A stretch of 64,000 nucleotides of DNA from Labrenzia sp. OB1 (GTDB lineage: Bacteria; Pseudomonadota; Alphaproteobacteria; Rhizobiales; Stappiaceae). This document shows positions 46,668 to 56,369 of the stretch, one piece after another. Numbering within the stretch: position 1 is the first letter of the stretch; the number at the start of each line of letters is the position of its first letter. The translations under genes and the position numbers were made by a program. The stretch is taken from assembly GCF_001624695.1 (NCBI RefSeq), contig NZ_JSEP01000006.1, positions 1 through 64,000 of the forward strand. The letters are read 5' to 3'. A model generated the notes under the pieces. That model worked only from the letters and a program-made list of their open reading frames with translations. It searched no databases and was not told the DNA's origin.

Positions 46668-47906
46668 TCATTCCGCTGGCACAAAGCCCTGGCGGGCGGA
46701 AATGGCACGAATGGACAAGGCTGCAGCCAGACTGAGGCTGCACCCCAGCCCCATGATCAGGATCATGCCCCAGGCGGTCCCTGCCATGAAGCTGTGCGCA
46801 TACAGCCACGCAACGAGCGACCCGGCGATGGCGCCTGTTCCAACCTGGAGCGACGCCGTCAATCCGGCTGCGGACCCGGTGAGTTCCGGACGGACGCTGA
46901 TGGCGCCCGCCAGCGCACTGGGCAAGCAGACCCCATTGCCGAGCCCAAGCAGGAACATAGGCAGGAAAAGCCCCGGTGGCGTGAGTGTGCCAAACGCGGT
47001 GATACCGGCAACAATCGCGACTGAAAGCGCGGCTATGATCGTGCCGGTGAGCACCATCGGAAAGATGCCGACCCGTTCGGCAAACTTGCCGGAGAGAAAA
47101 TTCCCGGCCATGTAACCAATGGCCACGACCATGAAATAGATCCCCATCTCCGCAGCGCTCAGGGACAGAATTTCGGAAGCGATGTAGGGCGCTCCGCCGA
47201 GATAGGCAAAATAGGTCAGCGCATTGAAGGCCGCGGTCAGTCCATAGCTCCAGTAAAGCGGTTCCCGGAAAATGATCCCGTACGACCTGAGAATCTGCCT
47301 CGCGCCGACCGCCGTCCGCTCCTTGTGTGTCTCGGGCAGCGCGAAGATGCTCAGCCCCAGGACACCCACGCCGAAGATCAGCATCAGTACAAATCCGCCC
47401 TTCCAACCGTAAAACTGGTCAAGGACACCGCCGATAGCTGGAGCGATGGTCGGTATGATGGCCATGCCCATGGTAACAAAACCGATCATGCTGGCGGCCT
47501 GCCGGGGACCGTAGATATCCCTCACGACCGCCCGGCCCAGCACCATTCCGGCGCAACTGCCCGCTGCCTGTATGATGCGGGCTGCAATCAATGCCTCGAT
47601 TGAAGGGGCAAGCAGACACATGACGCTGCCAATCACGAACAAGACCATCCCGATGATGATGATCGGCCGGCGGCCGTATTGGTCGGACAAAGGTCCCCAG
47701 AAAAGCTGCGAGACTGCAACGGCTATGAAGAATGCCGACATCGAAAGCTGTATTTCTCCGGCCGTCGCGGAGAACACGATCATCATCCCCGCAAGCGATG
47801 GCAGATATATCAACATGGCCAAAGGAGTGACGGCGGTGATTGCAATCAAAGTTGCCAAAGAGGGCTTTGCTTCAGCCCCACCAGTCGGGGACGCTCGGGT
47901 ACTCAT
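46668..47906 (-). CDS. Bcr/CflA-type MFS multidrug exporter
   Basis: 412 residues from the ATG at 47906; a GTG at 47939 would add 11 residues and neither has a good ribosome site. Twelve predicted membrane helices of the major facilitator drug/H+ antiporter family. LIYLPSLAGM in helix 1, then WGPLSDQYGRRPIIIIGM in the loop after helix 2 (the MFS A-motif), and LGRAVVRDIYGPRQAA (helix 4 region), matching Bcr/CflA exporters. Likely exports small hydrophobic compounds; the substrate is unknown. Convergent with moaA. Confidence 0.87.
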   Translation of the reverse strand: MSTRASPTGGAEAKPSLATLIAITAVTPLAMLIYLPSLAGMMIVFSATAGEIQLSMSAFFIAVAVSQLFWGPLSDQYGRRPIIIIGMVLFVIGSVMCLLAPSIEALIAARIIQAAGSCAGMVLGRAVVRDIYGPRQAASMIGFVTMGMAIIPTIAPAIGGVLDQFYGWKGGFVLMLIFGVGVLGLSIFALPETHKERTAVGARQILRSYGIIFREPLYWSYGLTAAFNALTYFAYLGGAPYIASEILSLSAAEMGIYFMVVAIGYMAGNFLSGKFAERVGIFPMVLTGTIIAALSVAIVAGITAFGTLTPPGLFLPMFLLGLGNGVCLPSALAGAISVRPELTGSAAGLTASLQVGTGAIAGSLVAWLYAHSFMAGTAWGMILIMGLGCSLSLAAALSIRAISARQGFVPAE

Positions 47907-48269
47907 GCCCGGAAGGAACCTTTTATTATTTTTAGGCACCGGAGTGCAGCCAGTGTGCGCGGAAATATAAGTACCGTGCGTGATCTGGCCGTGAAAAACC
48001 GTAATTATCTCAATGGCTCATGGGATTTCACGGAAAAAGAAACAATTCAACTTTTCCCGGATCGAGAAACCACGAAGGGATACTCCCAACATGTCACGTA
48101 ACGGAATCAGTATGATGACACCGCGTTGTTCTGACACGTGATGTGTCGGGATATTCGAGACGGGCGTTTGCGCATCGCCCCTGACCGGGGTCTGAATCCA
48201 GGTTGATGCGGCAGGTAAAAACCGGCGTTGCCCTGTTGCCACCTGCCGTCAGCCCGGATGAAACCTGTT
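47907..48269. other. Spacer between Mrp and MFS genes
   Basis: 363 bases with no frame I would call a gene. A minus-strand frame at 48018-48242 (74 codons) lacks a ribosome site and any protein-like pattern. AT-rich stretches at 48015-48055 could form the exporter's promoter. Confidence 0.35.
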
Positions 48270-49442
48270 TTAATCGAATACAATCTGCGGGGCAGCCCGG
48301 TCCGGCGTGGCCGCGGCCTGCTCAATCGCCTCGAATACCTTTGCGCCGATCTCCCTGTAGACCGAAGCGACTTCGCTTTGCGAATCGGAAACGACGACCG
48401 GTGTGCCGGCGTCGGATGTCTCGCGGATTTTCATGGTCAGCGGGATTTCACCAAGGAAAGGCACTCCGAGCCTTTCCGCTTCCGCGCGTGCGCCGCCGTG
48501 GCCGAAGATGTCATGCCGTCCGCCGCAATCCGGGCAGAGAAAATAACTCATGTTCTCGATGATCCCGAGAACAGGCACATCGACACGCTTGAACATGTTC
48601 AGGCCCTTGCGGGCGTCTATCAGCGCAAGATCCTGGGGCGTCGAAACGATCACCGCACCGGCAAGCGGAACCTGCTGGGCCATTGTCAGCTGGGCATCCC
48701 CGGTGCCGGGAGGCATATCCACCACGAGAACGTCCAGTTCGCCCCAGGCGACCTCCCGCAACATCTGCGTCAGGGCGGAGATGACCATCGGGCCGCGCCA
48801 GATCATCGGCGTTTCCTCTTCCACGAGGAAGCCCATGGACATGACCTTGATGCCGTAATTTTCCAGCGGCTTCATCAGCCTGCCGGAGACCTGTTCCGGA
48901 CGGCCAGACACCTTGAAAAGACGCGGCACGGACGGACCATAGATGTCGGCGTCCAGAACACCGACCTTCTGGCCGTTTGCCGCCATTGCCAGCGCCAGGT
49001 TCGCGGTGGTCGTCGATTTGCCCACACCGCCCTTTCCCGAAGCGACAGCAATGATGTGCCGGATTCCCGGCACGCCGGGTTTGGCCGTTGCTTTTTCCTC
49101 CGAAGCCGGTTGCGGCCGGGCGGCACGCGGGGCCGGAGCCTTCGCTGAAGCTGAGGGCTTTCCGGACCCTTTTCCGGGGGCACTTCCGGGAGCCCGTTCC
49201 GCCGTCAGCGCAACCATCGCGTTTTCCACACCATCGACTTCCCGGACGACTTTTTCCGCAGCCTGCCGCAAAGGTTCCAGTTCGTGCGCCCGTTCCGCCG
49301 GAACGGTTATCGAGAACGCCACGCGGCCGTCTGAAACAAAGACATCAGACACCAGGCCCAGAGAAACGATATCCCCTTCCAGGTCGGGTCCCTTTATCTG
49401 TGCGAGGCGTTCAAGGACTGCGGTTTTTATGCTGTCGCTCAT
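48270..49442 (-). CDS. mrp: Mrp/NBP35-type iron-sulfur cluster carrier ATPase
   Basis: 390 residues; ATG preceded by GGGATG. N-terminal MIP18/DUF59 domain (1-~90), Ala/Pro-rich linker (~95-120), and ParA-like P-loop ATPase (~125-385) with deviant Walker A GKGGVGKSTTT, followed by DADIYGPSVPRLF. The cluster-binding CxxC is in LCPDCGG near 290. It moves Fe-S clusters to target proteins in the cytosol. Fe-S users in this window include MoaA, fumarase and GbcB. Length and domain order are usual. Confidence 0.92.
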   Translation of the reverse strand: MSDSIKTAVLERLAQIKGPDLEGDIVSLGLVSDVFVSDGRVAFSITVPAERAHELEPLRQAAEKVVREVDGVENAMVALTAERAPGSAPGKGSGKPSASAKAPAPRAARPQPASEEKATAKPGVPGIRHIIAVASGKGGVGKSTTTANLALAMAANGQKVGVLDADIYGPSVPRLFKVSGRPEQVSGRLMKPLENYGIKVMSMGFLVEEETPMIWRGPMVISALTQMLREVAWGELDVLVVDMPPGTGDAQLTMAQQVPLAGAVIVSTPQDLALIDARKGLNMFKRVDVPVLGIIENMSYFLCPDCGGRHDIFGHGGARAEAERLGVPFLGEIPLTMKIRETSDAGTPVVVSDSQSEVASVYREIGAKVFEAIEQAAATPDRAAPQIVFD

Positions 49443-49805
49443 ATTTCATCCCGTTGAATTCACCGGCTTGCGCGGTCAAGCCCCCTGATCCGGCTACCCG
49501 GCATATACCGACATCGCCCGTCATACGATCTGCCAAAAGGCAGCAGGCAAACGCATTCCTGCCCGCCCTGTTGAACCTTCCCGGTATTTCCGACACACAA
49601 TTCGGGAAGGCAAGTCTTTCTCGCCGCGTCGGTGAGAGGCTTGTATTGGCGCCGCCCGGTTCGGCCAGGTTGCCATTTCAATCACATTGTCACGCATTGA
49701 TACAGAGACAATGTTTGTCTTGCGCGCTGGTTTTCGCCGGTTATCTTCAAAGGCCAAGCTCACCTACCGGCAGCGCCGGGATATTTCCCTGACAAGGACT
49801 TCGGC
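49443..49805. other. Gene-free spacer between mrp and an SDR
   Basis: 363 bases between divergent genes. No supported frame, RNA or strong hairpin was found. It must hold both promoters. An AT-rich patch at 49675-49710 is the likeliest place for the SDR promoter. ACAAGGAC before 49806 is a fair ribosome site. Confidence 0.35.
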
Positions 49806-50486
49806 ATGCCCACTTGCCTTATCACCGCGACGAACCGCGGGATCGGATTTGAACTGGCGCGCGCGGCGCTCGACAGCGGCTGGACGGTCATCGGGTCCGT
49901 ACGCTCCCCGGAAGCGGCGCGGGAAACAGCCGGCAAACTCGGTACAGGCTACACTCCGCTGATCTTCGATGTCAGGGACCACAAGGCTGTTGCGGAAGCC
50001 GCGGCCACTCTGAGCGGAAGCCTGGAGCTCCTGATCAATAATGCCGGAGTGATCGGACCCGAGCGCCAGACCCCGACCGACATGGATTTCGACGGATTTG
50101 CCGAAACTCTTGCCGTCAACACGCTTGCGCCGCTTGCTGTGTCACAAGCTTTTCTGCCCCATTTGAAACTATCCGATGCAGGCAAAATCCTGACAATATC
50201 GAGCCAGATGGCCTGGATGGGGTACCGCAAGCCCGATACTCTTGCCTATCGGGCCTCGAAAGCTGCGGTGAACAAGGTCATGCAGGGCCTTGCCACCGCG
50301 CTTGAACCGGAAGGCATACCCGTGGCGCTGGTCGACCCTGGCTGGGTGCAGACCGACATGGGCGGACCGTCCGCAGACACGGCTCCGGCCGATGTGGCGG
50401 GCGGTGTCATGAAGATAGCCGAAGTCCTGACCCTTTCCGGCACAGGGAAATTCTTCAAGTGGACAGGCGAAGAACGGCCCTTCTAA
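49806..50486 (+). CDS. Short-chain dehydrogenase/reductase
   Basis: 226 residues. Classical SDR fold: a variant cofactor loop TATNRGIGFELAR (Asn in place of the usual Ser/Gly), NNAGV, catalytic Ser in TISSQMAWMG, and YRASKAAV carrying the Tyr/Lys pair. C-factor/carbonyl-reductase-like subgroup. The substrate is unknown. 38 bases before a GNAT gene on the same strand, probably one transcript. Confidence 0.82.
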   Translation: MPTCLITATNRGIGFELARAALDSGWTVIGSVRSPEAARETAGKLGTGYTPLIFDVRDHKAVAEAAATLSGSLELLINNAGVIGPERQTPTDMDFDGFAETLAVNTLAPLAVSQAFLPHLKLSDAGKILTISSQMAWMGYRKPDTLAYRASKAAVNKVMQGLATALEPEGIPVALVDPGWVQTDMGGPSADTAPADVAGGVMKIAEVLTLSGTGKFFKWTGEERPF

Positions 50487-50524
50487 AACACATCGGTCCA
50501 GATGATTACCTTTGGAGAAAACGC

Positions 50525-51115
50525 ATGAGCTGGCCCCTTCCCGTCACCCTGACCGGAACCAACGCGATCCTCGCGCCGCTATCCACGGCGCATGGCCCGG
50601 ATCTGGCGGAAGCCGCCGCGGAGAGGGACCTTTGGAAGACCTGGTACACCTCCATTCCCGAGCCGGGCGCGGTACCGGCGGAAATCAGCCGCCGTCTCGA
50701 CCTTCAGGAAAAGGGCTCCATGCTTGCCTTCGCGGTGCTGACCCCGAACGGCAAGGCCGTCGGCATGACGACCTACATGAATATCGACCCGGTGCATAAA
50801 CGCGTGGAGATCGGCTCCACATGGTACCGCAAGGCGGTTCAGCGCACGCGGGTGAACACAGAATGCAAACGCATGCTGCTGGCCCATGCCTTTGAAGACC
50901 TCGATTGCATCGCCGTCGAATTCCGCACGCATTTCATGAATCGTCAGAGCCGCGCGGCAATCGAACGGCTCGGTGCGAAACTCGACGGCGTGCTGCGTTC
51001 GCACCAGCGCACCGCAGACGGCGCGCTCAGGGACACCGCCGTTTACTCGATTCTTCCGCACGAATGGCCGGCCGTGAAAGCCGGGCTGGATTTCAGGCTG
51101 GCAGAAAACCGCTGA
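50525..51115 (+). CDS. GNAT-family N-acetyltransferase, RimJ/YdaF type
   Basis: 196 residues from the ATG at 50525 (GGAGA before it). GNAT fold of the RimJ/RimL-like group: GMTTYMNIDPVHKRVEIGSTWYRKAVQRTRVNTECKR, where Q/RxxGxx/A-like residues bind acetyl-CoA, then FRTHFMNRQSRAAIERLGAK. This pattern is shared with enzymes that acetylate protein N-termini or small amines. No substrate can be assigned. It follows an SDR closely. Confidence 0.83.
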   Translation: MSWPLPVTLTGTNAILAPLSTAHGPDLAEAAAERDLWKTWYTSIPEPGAVPAEISRRLDLQEKGSMLAFAVLTPNGKAVGMTTYMNIDPVHKRVEIGSTWYRKAVQRTRVNTECKRMLLAHAFEDLDCIAVEFRTHFMNRQSRAAIERLGAKLDGVLRSHQRTADGALRDTAVYSILPHEWPAVKAGLDFRLAENR

Positions 51116-51319
51116 ACGGTTCCTCGAACAGGCAAAGAGTATTCGTAGTTTTGCACAGGTTTATTTTAACAATCTCAGGACGATAAAGCACAGGTTTTCC
51201 AAGATTCAATAAGCATCCGTGTTCACTGGACGGAAATGCTTCCAAATTGATTTCAATTTTAAGCAAATGTGAGGAATTGGCGCGCAGGCTTGATACATCG
51301 GCTCAAGGATGGACATGCC

Positions 51320-51778
51320 ATGGAACTCTACCGCGCCTGCTACCGAAGCAAGATCAGATGGGACAAAATGCGTTTGCCCCTGCCTGACGAGATCGACAAG
51401 ACGCTGTTGCGTATCCGCCGCATCAACCGCAAGGCCGGCGTCACCGGCGCTTTGCTGCTTGTCGACCAGCACGTCATCCAGGTTCTGGAAGGCCGGCCGG
51501 GTCAGGTGCTCGACACGGTCTATTGTGTCATGAACGATCCACGTCTTCACGAGATCGAAGGCATCGTTCACGAACCGGCCGATTTCAGGCTTTTTCCGAA
51601 CTCCCTGATGTTCTTCCGCGACCTGACCGACGGTATCGCCGCCTCGCAGCATGCGGTGCTTCGTCCGCTTCTGGATCATCCCGGCGATGTGACCCGCGAT
51701 GAAGCCTATCTGGCGTTCGGCCATTTCGCCACGGAACTGATGGAAGGCCGCATGACCAACGACATGCTGATGATCTGA
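51320..51778 (+). CDS. BLUF-domain blue-light photoreceptor
   Basis: 152 residues from the ATG at 51320 (AAGGATGG upstream). Single BLUF domain (1-~95) binding FAD, plus a helical C-terminal extension (~95-152) without a known output domain, as in short BLUF proteins such as PixD and BlrB. The photochemistry residues are all present: Tyr8 (ACYRS), Asn36 (INRKAGVTG) and Gln54 (VIQVLEG), with the standard 18-residue Asn-Gln spacing. A 4-residue longer stretch separates Tyr and Asn. It must signal through a partner, which is not evident here. It lies 149 bases before a BenE-type transporter. Confidence 0.88.
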   Translation: MELYRACYRSKIRWDKMRLPLPDEIDKTLLRIRRINRKAGVTGALLLVDQHVIQVLEGRPGQVLDTVYCVMNDPRLHEIEGIVHEPADFRLFPNSLMFFRDLTDGIAASQHAVLRPLLDHPGDVTRDEAYLAFGHFATELMEGRMTNDMLMI

Positions 51779-51926
51779 CCGGCATCGAATGCAAACCGGG
51801 TCGAGAATGACCAGGTTACAAGAAAATTGCCGGAAAAGGTCCGGTCAAGCCGATTTCCGGATTTGATTACCTGTTCCGATTGCCGACAACGCGGATATTG
51901 TGTGCCCGTTTTCAAAGGAAGCACAC

Positions 51927-53096
51927 ATGTCATTTCGGCCCCCCGCCATCCAGTCGCTGTCTGCCGGTCTGCTTGCCGCCATCGTCGGTTTCGCGAGTTC
52001 ATTCGCCATCGTGATCCAGGGGCTGGCCGCATCCGGCGCCAATGCGGCGGAAGCGACCAGCGGGTTGATGGCGCTGTCCATATCGATGGGACTTTGCGCC
52101 ATCGTTGCTTCCCTGCACACGCGCATTCCCGTAAGCATTGCCTGGTCCACACCGGGAGTGGCACTTCTGGCGTCCGCGGGCGCACCTGAAGGCGGTTTCG
52201 CTGCCGCCGTTGGCGCCTTTATCGTTTGTGCCGTGCTGATTGTGCTTGCCGGGCTGATCCGCCCGTTCGGCAGAGCGGTGGCCGCCATTCCGTCGCCACT
52301 TGCCAATGCCATGTTGGCCGGCGTGCTGTTCGGACTGTGTCTCGCCCCCGTGCGGGCCGTCGCGGAACTTCCCGTGAGCGGCCTGGCGATCATCGCGACC
52401 TGGGCGATCGCCTTCCGCTTCGCCCGGCTTTACGCCGTGCCGCTGGCAATGATCATGACCTTCGCGATAGCCCTTTATATCAGCGGCCCCATCGATCTTT
52501 CATCGGCTGAACTGATCAGTTCACCGATCCTGATCACGCCGGTGTTTTCAATCGAAGCGATGGTCAGCATCGCCCTTCCGCTCTTCATCGTGACCATGGC
52601 GTCGCAGAACATACCCGGGATAGCGGTTCTGAGGGCCTATGGCTATCAACCGAACAGTGGCGCGCTTTTCACCCTGTCCGGTGTCTTCAGCCTCCTGTCC
52701 GCGCCTTTTGGCGGGCATGCGGTCAATCTGGCCGCGATAACGGCGGCCATGTGCGCCGGAGACGACGCGCACAAGGACCCTGGCCAGCGCTACTGGGCGG
52801 CCGCGTCAGCGGGAGCCGTCTATATCCTGTTCGGCCTGTTCGCGGGGCTGGTGATGACCTTTGTCGCCGCGACACCTTCAATCCTCATCGAGGCGGTCGC
52901 GGGCCTCGCCCTTTTGAGTGCCTTCGCGTTTTCCATCGGAGAGGCCACAAAAGCGGCGGGCACAAGGGACAGCGCGATCATAACCTTCGCCGTCACGGCC
53001 TCCGGTGTCAGTTTCTTCGGTGTCTCCGGGGCGTTCTGGGGCCTTCTTGCCGGAGGCGCCTTCATGGCGCTGACAAAAGCCCGTTCGGACAGCTGA
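51927..53096 (+). CDS. benE: BenE-family benzoate/H+ symporter
   Basis: 389 residues from the ATG at 51927 with AAGGA before it. About 12 hydrophobic segments of the BenE/UraA-like fold (14-TM elevator family). Family patterns: STPGVALLASAGAP, FGLCLAPVRAVAELP, and PLFIVTMASQNIPGIAVLRAYGYQPNSG with the following FGGHAVNLAAITAAMCAG. It probably imports an aromatic acid such as benzoate by proton symport. No benzoate-degradation genes are near, so its substrate in this organism is not certain. Confidence 0.87.
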   Translation: MSFRPPAIQSLSAGLLAAIVGFASSFAIVIQGLAASGANAAEATSGLMALSISMGLCAIVASLHTRIPVSIAWSTPGVALLASAGAPEGGFAAAVGAFIVCAVLIVLAGLIRPFGRAVAAIPSPLANAMLAGVLFGLCLAPVRAVAELPVSGLAIIATWAIAFRFARLYAVPLAMIMTFAIALYISGPIDLSSAELISSPILITPVFSIEAMVSIALPLFIVTMASQNIPGIAVLRAYGYQPNSGALFTLSGVFSLLSAPFGGHAVNLAAITAAMCAGDDAHKDPGQRYWAAASAGAVYILFGLFAGLVMTFVAATPSILIEAVAGLALLSAFAFSIGEATKAAGTRDSAIITFAVTASGVSFFGVSGAFWGLLAGGAFMALTKARSDS

Positions 53097-53237
53097 CACC
53101 CTGGTTTTCGGGCTATGAACTCCACAGGAACGAATTGCCATCAAACGGTTCAGTTCGATTGCAAATCACTCTAGGCTGACATCTGCAGACTGGGAACGTG
53201 TCTGAACTGCAAGGTGCGCAAGGAGACTATCGGCGGC

Positions 53238-53885
53238 ATGAAGACGGAGCGCGGAGTGTTGAGTGCGGACCGGGTCCTCGGTTGCATTCTTGCCGGCGGA
53301 CAGTCCCGCCGCATGGGCGGGGGCGAAAAGAGCCTGATGGACCTTGGCGGCAAGACAATGCTGGACATGGTTGTCGAGCGGTTCAAACAGCAGGTCCCGG
53401 AGGTCATCCTGAATGCCAATGGCGACCCGGACCGCTTCTCGCCTTTCAATCTGCCGGTCGTTGCCGATCCTGTCGGCGAATTTGCCGGACCTCTCGCCGG
53501 AATACTGGCCGGGCTGACCTATGCCAGGGACAAGCGACCGGATGTCACTCACGTTGCATCGGTTGCCGGAGATACGCCGTTTTTCCCGTTCACGCTGGTG
53601 AAGCAACTGTGTTCGGTCACCCCTTTGCGGGAACCGGTTATCGCCCTCGCCTCTTCTTCCGACCGGCTTCATCCCGTATTCGGCCTGTGGCCGGTTGCTC
53701 TCTACGAGGATCTGCACGACTGGCTGACAAGCGGCCAGAGCGGCAAGGTGCTCGCCTTTGTCGACCGTCATGACAGTGTTGAGGTTTCTTTCAGCACAGA
53801 CCCGGTGACCGGCATGGATCCCTTTTTCAATGCAAACAGACCTGAGGACCTTGCGAAGGTCCAGGAAGCAATGAGCCACAGTTGA
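53238..53885 (+). CDS. mobA: Molybdenum cofactor guanylyltransferase
   Basis: 215 residues from the ATG at 53238 (AAGGAG 12 bases upstream; the frame reaches a GTG at 53214). Adds GMP to Mo-molybdopterin to make MGD for DMSO-reductase-type enzymes. N-terminal nucleotide loop LAGGQSRRMGGGEKSLMDLGG (~14-34), then NANGDPDRF and the metal site SVAGDTPFFP. First of three coupled genes mobA-mobB-moeA. The final residues overlap none of mobB, which starts two bases after the stop. Confidence 0.92.
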   Translation: MKTERGVLSADRVLGCILAGGQSRRMGGGEKSLMDLGGKTMLDMVVERFKQQVPEVILNANGDPDRFSPFNLPVVADPVGEFAGPLAGILAGLTYARDKRPDVTHVASVAGDTPFFPFTLVKQLCSVTPLREPVIALASSSDRLHPVFGLWPVALYEDLHDWLTSGQSGKVLAFVDRHDSVEVSFSTDPVTGMDPFFNANRPEDLAKVQEAMSHS

Positions 53886-53887
53886 CG

Positions 53888-54409
53888 ATGAACGACACAC
53901 CCGTTTTCGGTATTACAGGCTGGAAAAACTCCGGCAAAACCGGGCTTGTGACCCGACTGGTGGCAGAATTCACCCGCCGGGGCCTCAAGGTTTCAACCGT
54001 CAAGCATGCCCACCATGATTTCGATATCGACAGGCCAAGCGCCGACAGCTACCGGCACCGGGAAGCAGGCGCGCATGAAGTTGCCCTTGTTTCAGGCCGC
54101 CGCTGGGCCCTGATGCATGAACTCAGGGAGGACGAGGAGCCGCCGCTGGAAGACATTCTAGCCCGCATCGCTCCATGCGATCTCATCCTGATCGAAGGAT
54201 ACAAACGCGAATCCCATGCGAAGATAGAAACCAGGCGCAGCGCATCGGGTGACCGGGAGCCGCTTTCGGTGTCCGATCCGAACATCGTCGCAATTGCAGC
54301 CGATCATGGCCTGCCTGAGGAAACCCTGCCGGTCTTCCATCTCGACGATGTGGGGCAAATTGCGGATTTCATCCAGGCGCGCCTCGATCTGGAAAGACCT
54401 GCCCCATGA
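53888..54409 (+). CDS. mobB: Molybdopterin-guanine dinucleotide biosynthesis adapter GTPase
   Basis: 173 residues; ATG at 53888, two bases after the mobA stop. P-loop GWKNSGKTGL (~11-20) followed by HAHHDFDIDRPSADSYRHREAGA, the MobB pattern, and LILIEGYKRE (Walker B-like). It assists MobA in guanine-nucleotide attachment. The last bases overlap the moeA start (ATGA), indicating translational coupling. Confidence 0.92.
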   Translation: MNDTPVFGITGWKNSGKTGLVTRLVAEFTRRGLKVSTVKHAHHDFDIDRPSADSYRHREAGAHEVALVSGRRWALMHELREDEEPPLEDILARIAPCDLILIEGYKRESHAKIETRRSASGDREPLSVSDPNIVAIAADHGLPEETLPVFHLDDVGQIADFIQARLDLERPAP

Positions 54410-55683
54410 CCGGCACACGACTTGTCGACGACTGTTTCGCGCACAGCAAGGACATGCTTCTTCATCATGAAGCGCTGGCAATCCTCAGGGAGCGGATTTC
54501 AGCGGTTACCGTCCCGGAGAGCCTGCCGCTTGCAAAGACCCTGGAGCGCATTCTCGCCGCAGACATCACGGCACCACGCGATGTGCCGCTGGCCGACAAT
54601 TCCGCCGTCGACGGATACGCCTTCCGCCACTCCGATTTCGACGAAACCGGGGGGTTTTTCCGGCTGCGGCAAAGGATCGCCGCCGGTCATGCCAGTGATG
54701 CCCTACTGGCGCCGTGGTCCGCGGCGCGGATTTTCACCGGAGCGGTCATCCCGCCGGGTGCCGATACGGTTGCCATGCAGGAGGATTGCGAGCCGCACCG
54801 GCAGGACGGGCAGGATTTCGTGATCGTGCCGCAGGGATTGAGGAAAGGCGCCAATTGCCGCAAGGCAGGTGAAGATGTCCCTTCGGGAACCACGATCCTG
54901 AAAGCCGGTCACCGGCTGCGCCCGCAGGACCTGGCAGCTGTTGCCTCGACCGGCCTGGCCGATGTCAGCGTCTTCGGCAGGCTGAGGGTGGGTCTGGTCT
55001 CCACCGGCGACGAGTTGCGCCGGCCGGGGGACCTGATCTCACTCGGAGACGTGTACGATGCAAACCATTTTCTGCTGCAGGGCCTGTGCGCCGGACTTCC
55101 TGTCGATGCAGAGGACCTGGGGATCATCAGAGACGACGCTTCTCTTGTTGAAACCGCTCTGAGCGAAGCCTCTGAACGGTTCGATGTCGTTTTGACAACC
55201 GGCGGAGCGAGCCGTGGAGAGGAAGATCATATCCACAAGGCCCTGGACCGGCTGGGAACACGGCACATGTGGCGGCTTGCGGTCAAGCCCGGCCGGCCCA
55301 TGATGTTCGGTCAGATTGGCGCCTGCACTTTTCTCGGCCTTCCGGGAAATCCGGTTGCGGCCATGGTCAGCTTCCTGCTTTACGCCCGTCCCGTCATCAG
55401 TGTGATGGCGGGCGGTGCGTTTCTGGAACCGCAGCGTTTTCAGATCCCGGCGGACTTCGAAGTCGTGAACAAGAAGCCGGACAGGCGAGAGTTCTATCGC
55501 GGTTATCTGGAGTACGACGGCAACGGCCGTCCCGGCCTCCGGAAGTACGGACCAGACGGGTCGGGCCTGATCACCGGATTGCGCGAGGCGGATGGCCTGA
55601 TCGAAATCCGCGAAGAGACCCGGAGCGTCAAAAAGGGCGATCCGGTGACCTTCCTGCCCTTTTCCGGGTTCGGTATTCGCTAA
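54406..55683 (+). CDS. moeA: Molybdopterin molybdotransferase
   Basis: 425 residues, slightly longer than E. coli MoeA (411). Inserts molybdate into adenylylated molybdopterin. Recognisable: DVPLADNSAVDGYAFRHSD (~52-70), FTGAVIPPGADTVAMQE (~108-124), RKGANCRKAGEDV, STGDEL (~203), TTGGASRGEEDH and the terminal-domain LGLPGNPVAAMVSF. Catalytic Asp and PGN signatures are intact. Coupled to mobB. Confidence 0.94.
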   Translation: MTGTRLVDDCFAHSKDMLLHHEALAILRERISAVTVPESLPLAKTLERILAADITAPRDVPLADNSAVDGYAFRHSDFDETGGFFRLRQRIAAGHASDALLAPWSAARIFTGAVIPPGADTVAMQEDCEPHRQDGQDFVIVPQGLRKGANCRKAGEDVPSGTTILKAGHRLRPQDLAAVASTGLADVSVFGRLRVGLVSTGDELRRPGDLISLGDVYDANHFLLQGLCAGLPVDAEDLGIIRDDASLVETALSEASERFDVVLTTGGASRGEEDHIHKALDRLGTRHMWRLAVKPGRPMMFGQIGACTFLGLPGNPVAAMVSFLLYARPVISVMAGGAFLEPQRFQIPADFEVVNKKPDRREFYRGYLEYDGNGRPGLRKYGPDGSGLITGLREADGLIEIREETRSVKKGDPVTFLPFSGFGIR

Positions 55684-55721
55684 AGACCTGTCGCTTTGTA
55701 AGCGGCCTTCCGCATGTGCAA

Positions 55722-56369
55722 TCAGATCTCGTCCAGATCCACCACCCAGCTTTCCTTCAGGGCGTCTTCTTCCCAGGCCTGCCAGGCCGGCGTGGATGTC
55801 ATCGTGGCGCTGTAGCGATTGAAAACGGGATCATCTGAAAGACGATAGGTTGTGAAGCGGCTGACAACAGGAGCGAACATGGCATCGGCGATCGTGAAAT
55901 CGCCGAACAGGAAAGGTCCACCCGACTCCTCAAGGCATTCGCCCCAGATTTGCATCACCCGGGCAACATCCGCCCTGACACCTTCGTTGACCTCGATTTC
56001 CTCCGCCGGACGCCGCATGTTCATCGGGCAGGCGCCGCGCAGGGCTCCAAACCCGGAATGCATTTCCGCCGAAACAGACTTTGCCTTGGCCCGGGACGTC
56101 AGTTTTTCCGGCCACAAACCCTTTTCCGGATAGATCTCGGAGGCATATTCCAGAATTGCCATACTGTCCCAGACAGTCAGTTCGCCGTCCTTCAACACCG
56201 GAACTTTCATGCTCGGCGAGAAAGCTGCGAATTTGGGGTTACCGTGCGCGAAATCGAAGGGCACCAGATGCTCTCTGAATGGAATCCCCTTCTGTTTCAG
56301 CGCGATCCAGGGTCGGAACGACCAGGAAGAATAGTTCTTGTTTCCGATGAACAGTTCAAATGCTGCCAT
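55722..56369 (-). CDS. Glutathione S-transferase family protein
   Basis: 215 residues. N-terminal thioredoxin-like domain (FELFIGNKNYSSWSFRPWIALKQKG; VPVLKDGELTVWDSMAILEYAS, with the Glu/Asp-Ser glutathione site) and C-terminal helical domain (~95-215; PFLFGDFTIADAMFAPVVSRF). The catalytic Ser/Tyr is within NYSSWSFRP. It conjugates or uses glutathione for detoxification in the cytosol; the substrate is unknown. Convergent with moeA; ATG at 56369. Confidence 0.87.
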   Translation of the reverse strand: MAAFELFIGNKNYSSWSFRPWIALKQKGIPFREHLVPFDFAHGNPKFAAFSPSMKVPVLKDGELTVWDSMAILEYASEIYPEKGLWPEKLTSRAKAKSVSAEMHSGFGALRGACPMNMRRPAEEIEVNEGVRADVARVMQIWGECLEESGGPFLFGDFTIADAMFAPVVSRFTTYRLSDDPVFNRYSATMTSTPAWQAWEEDALKESWVVDLDEI

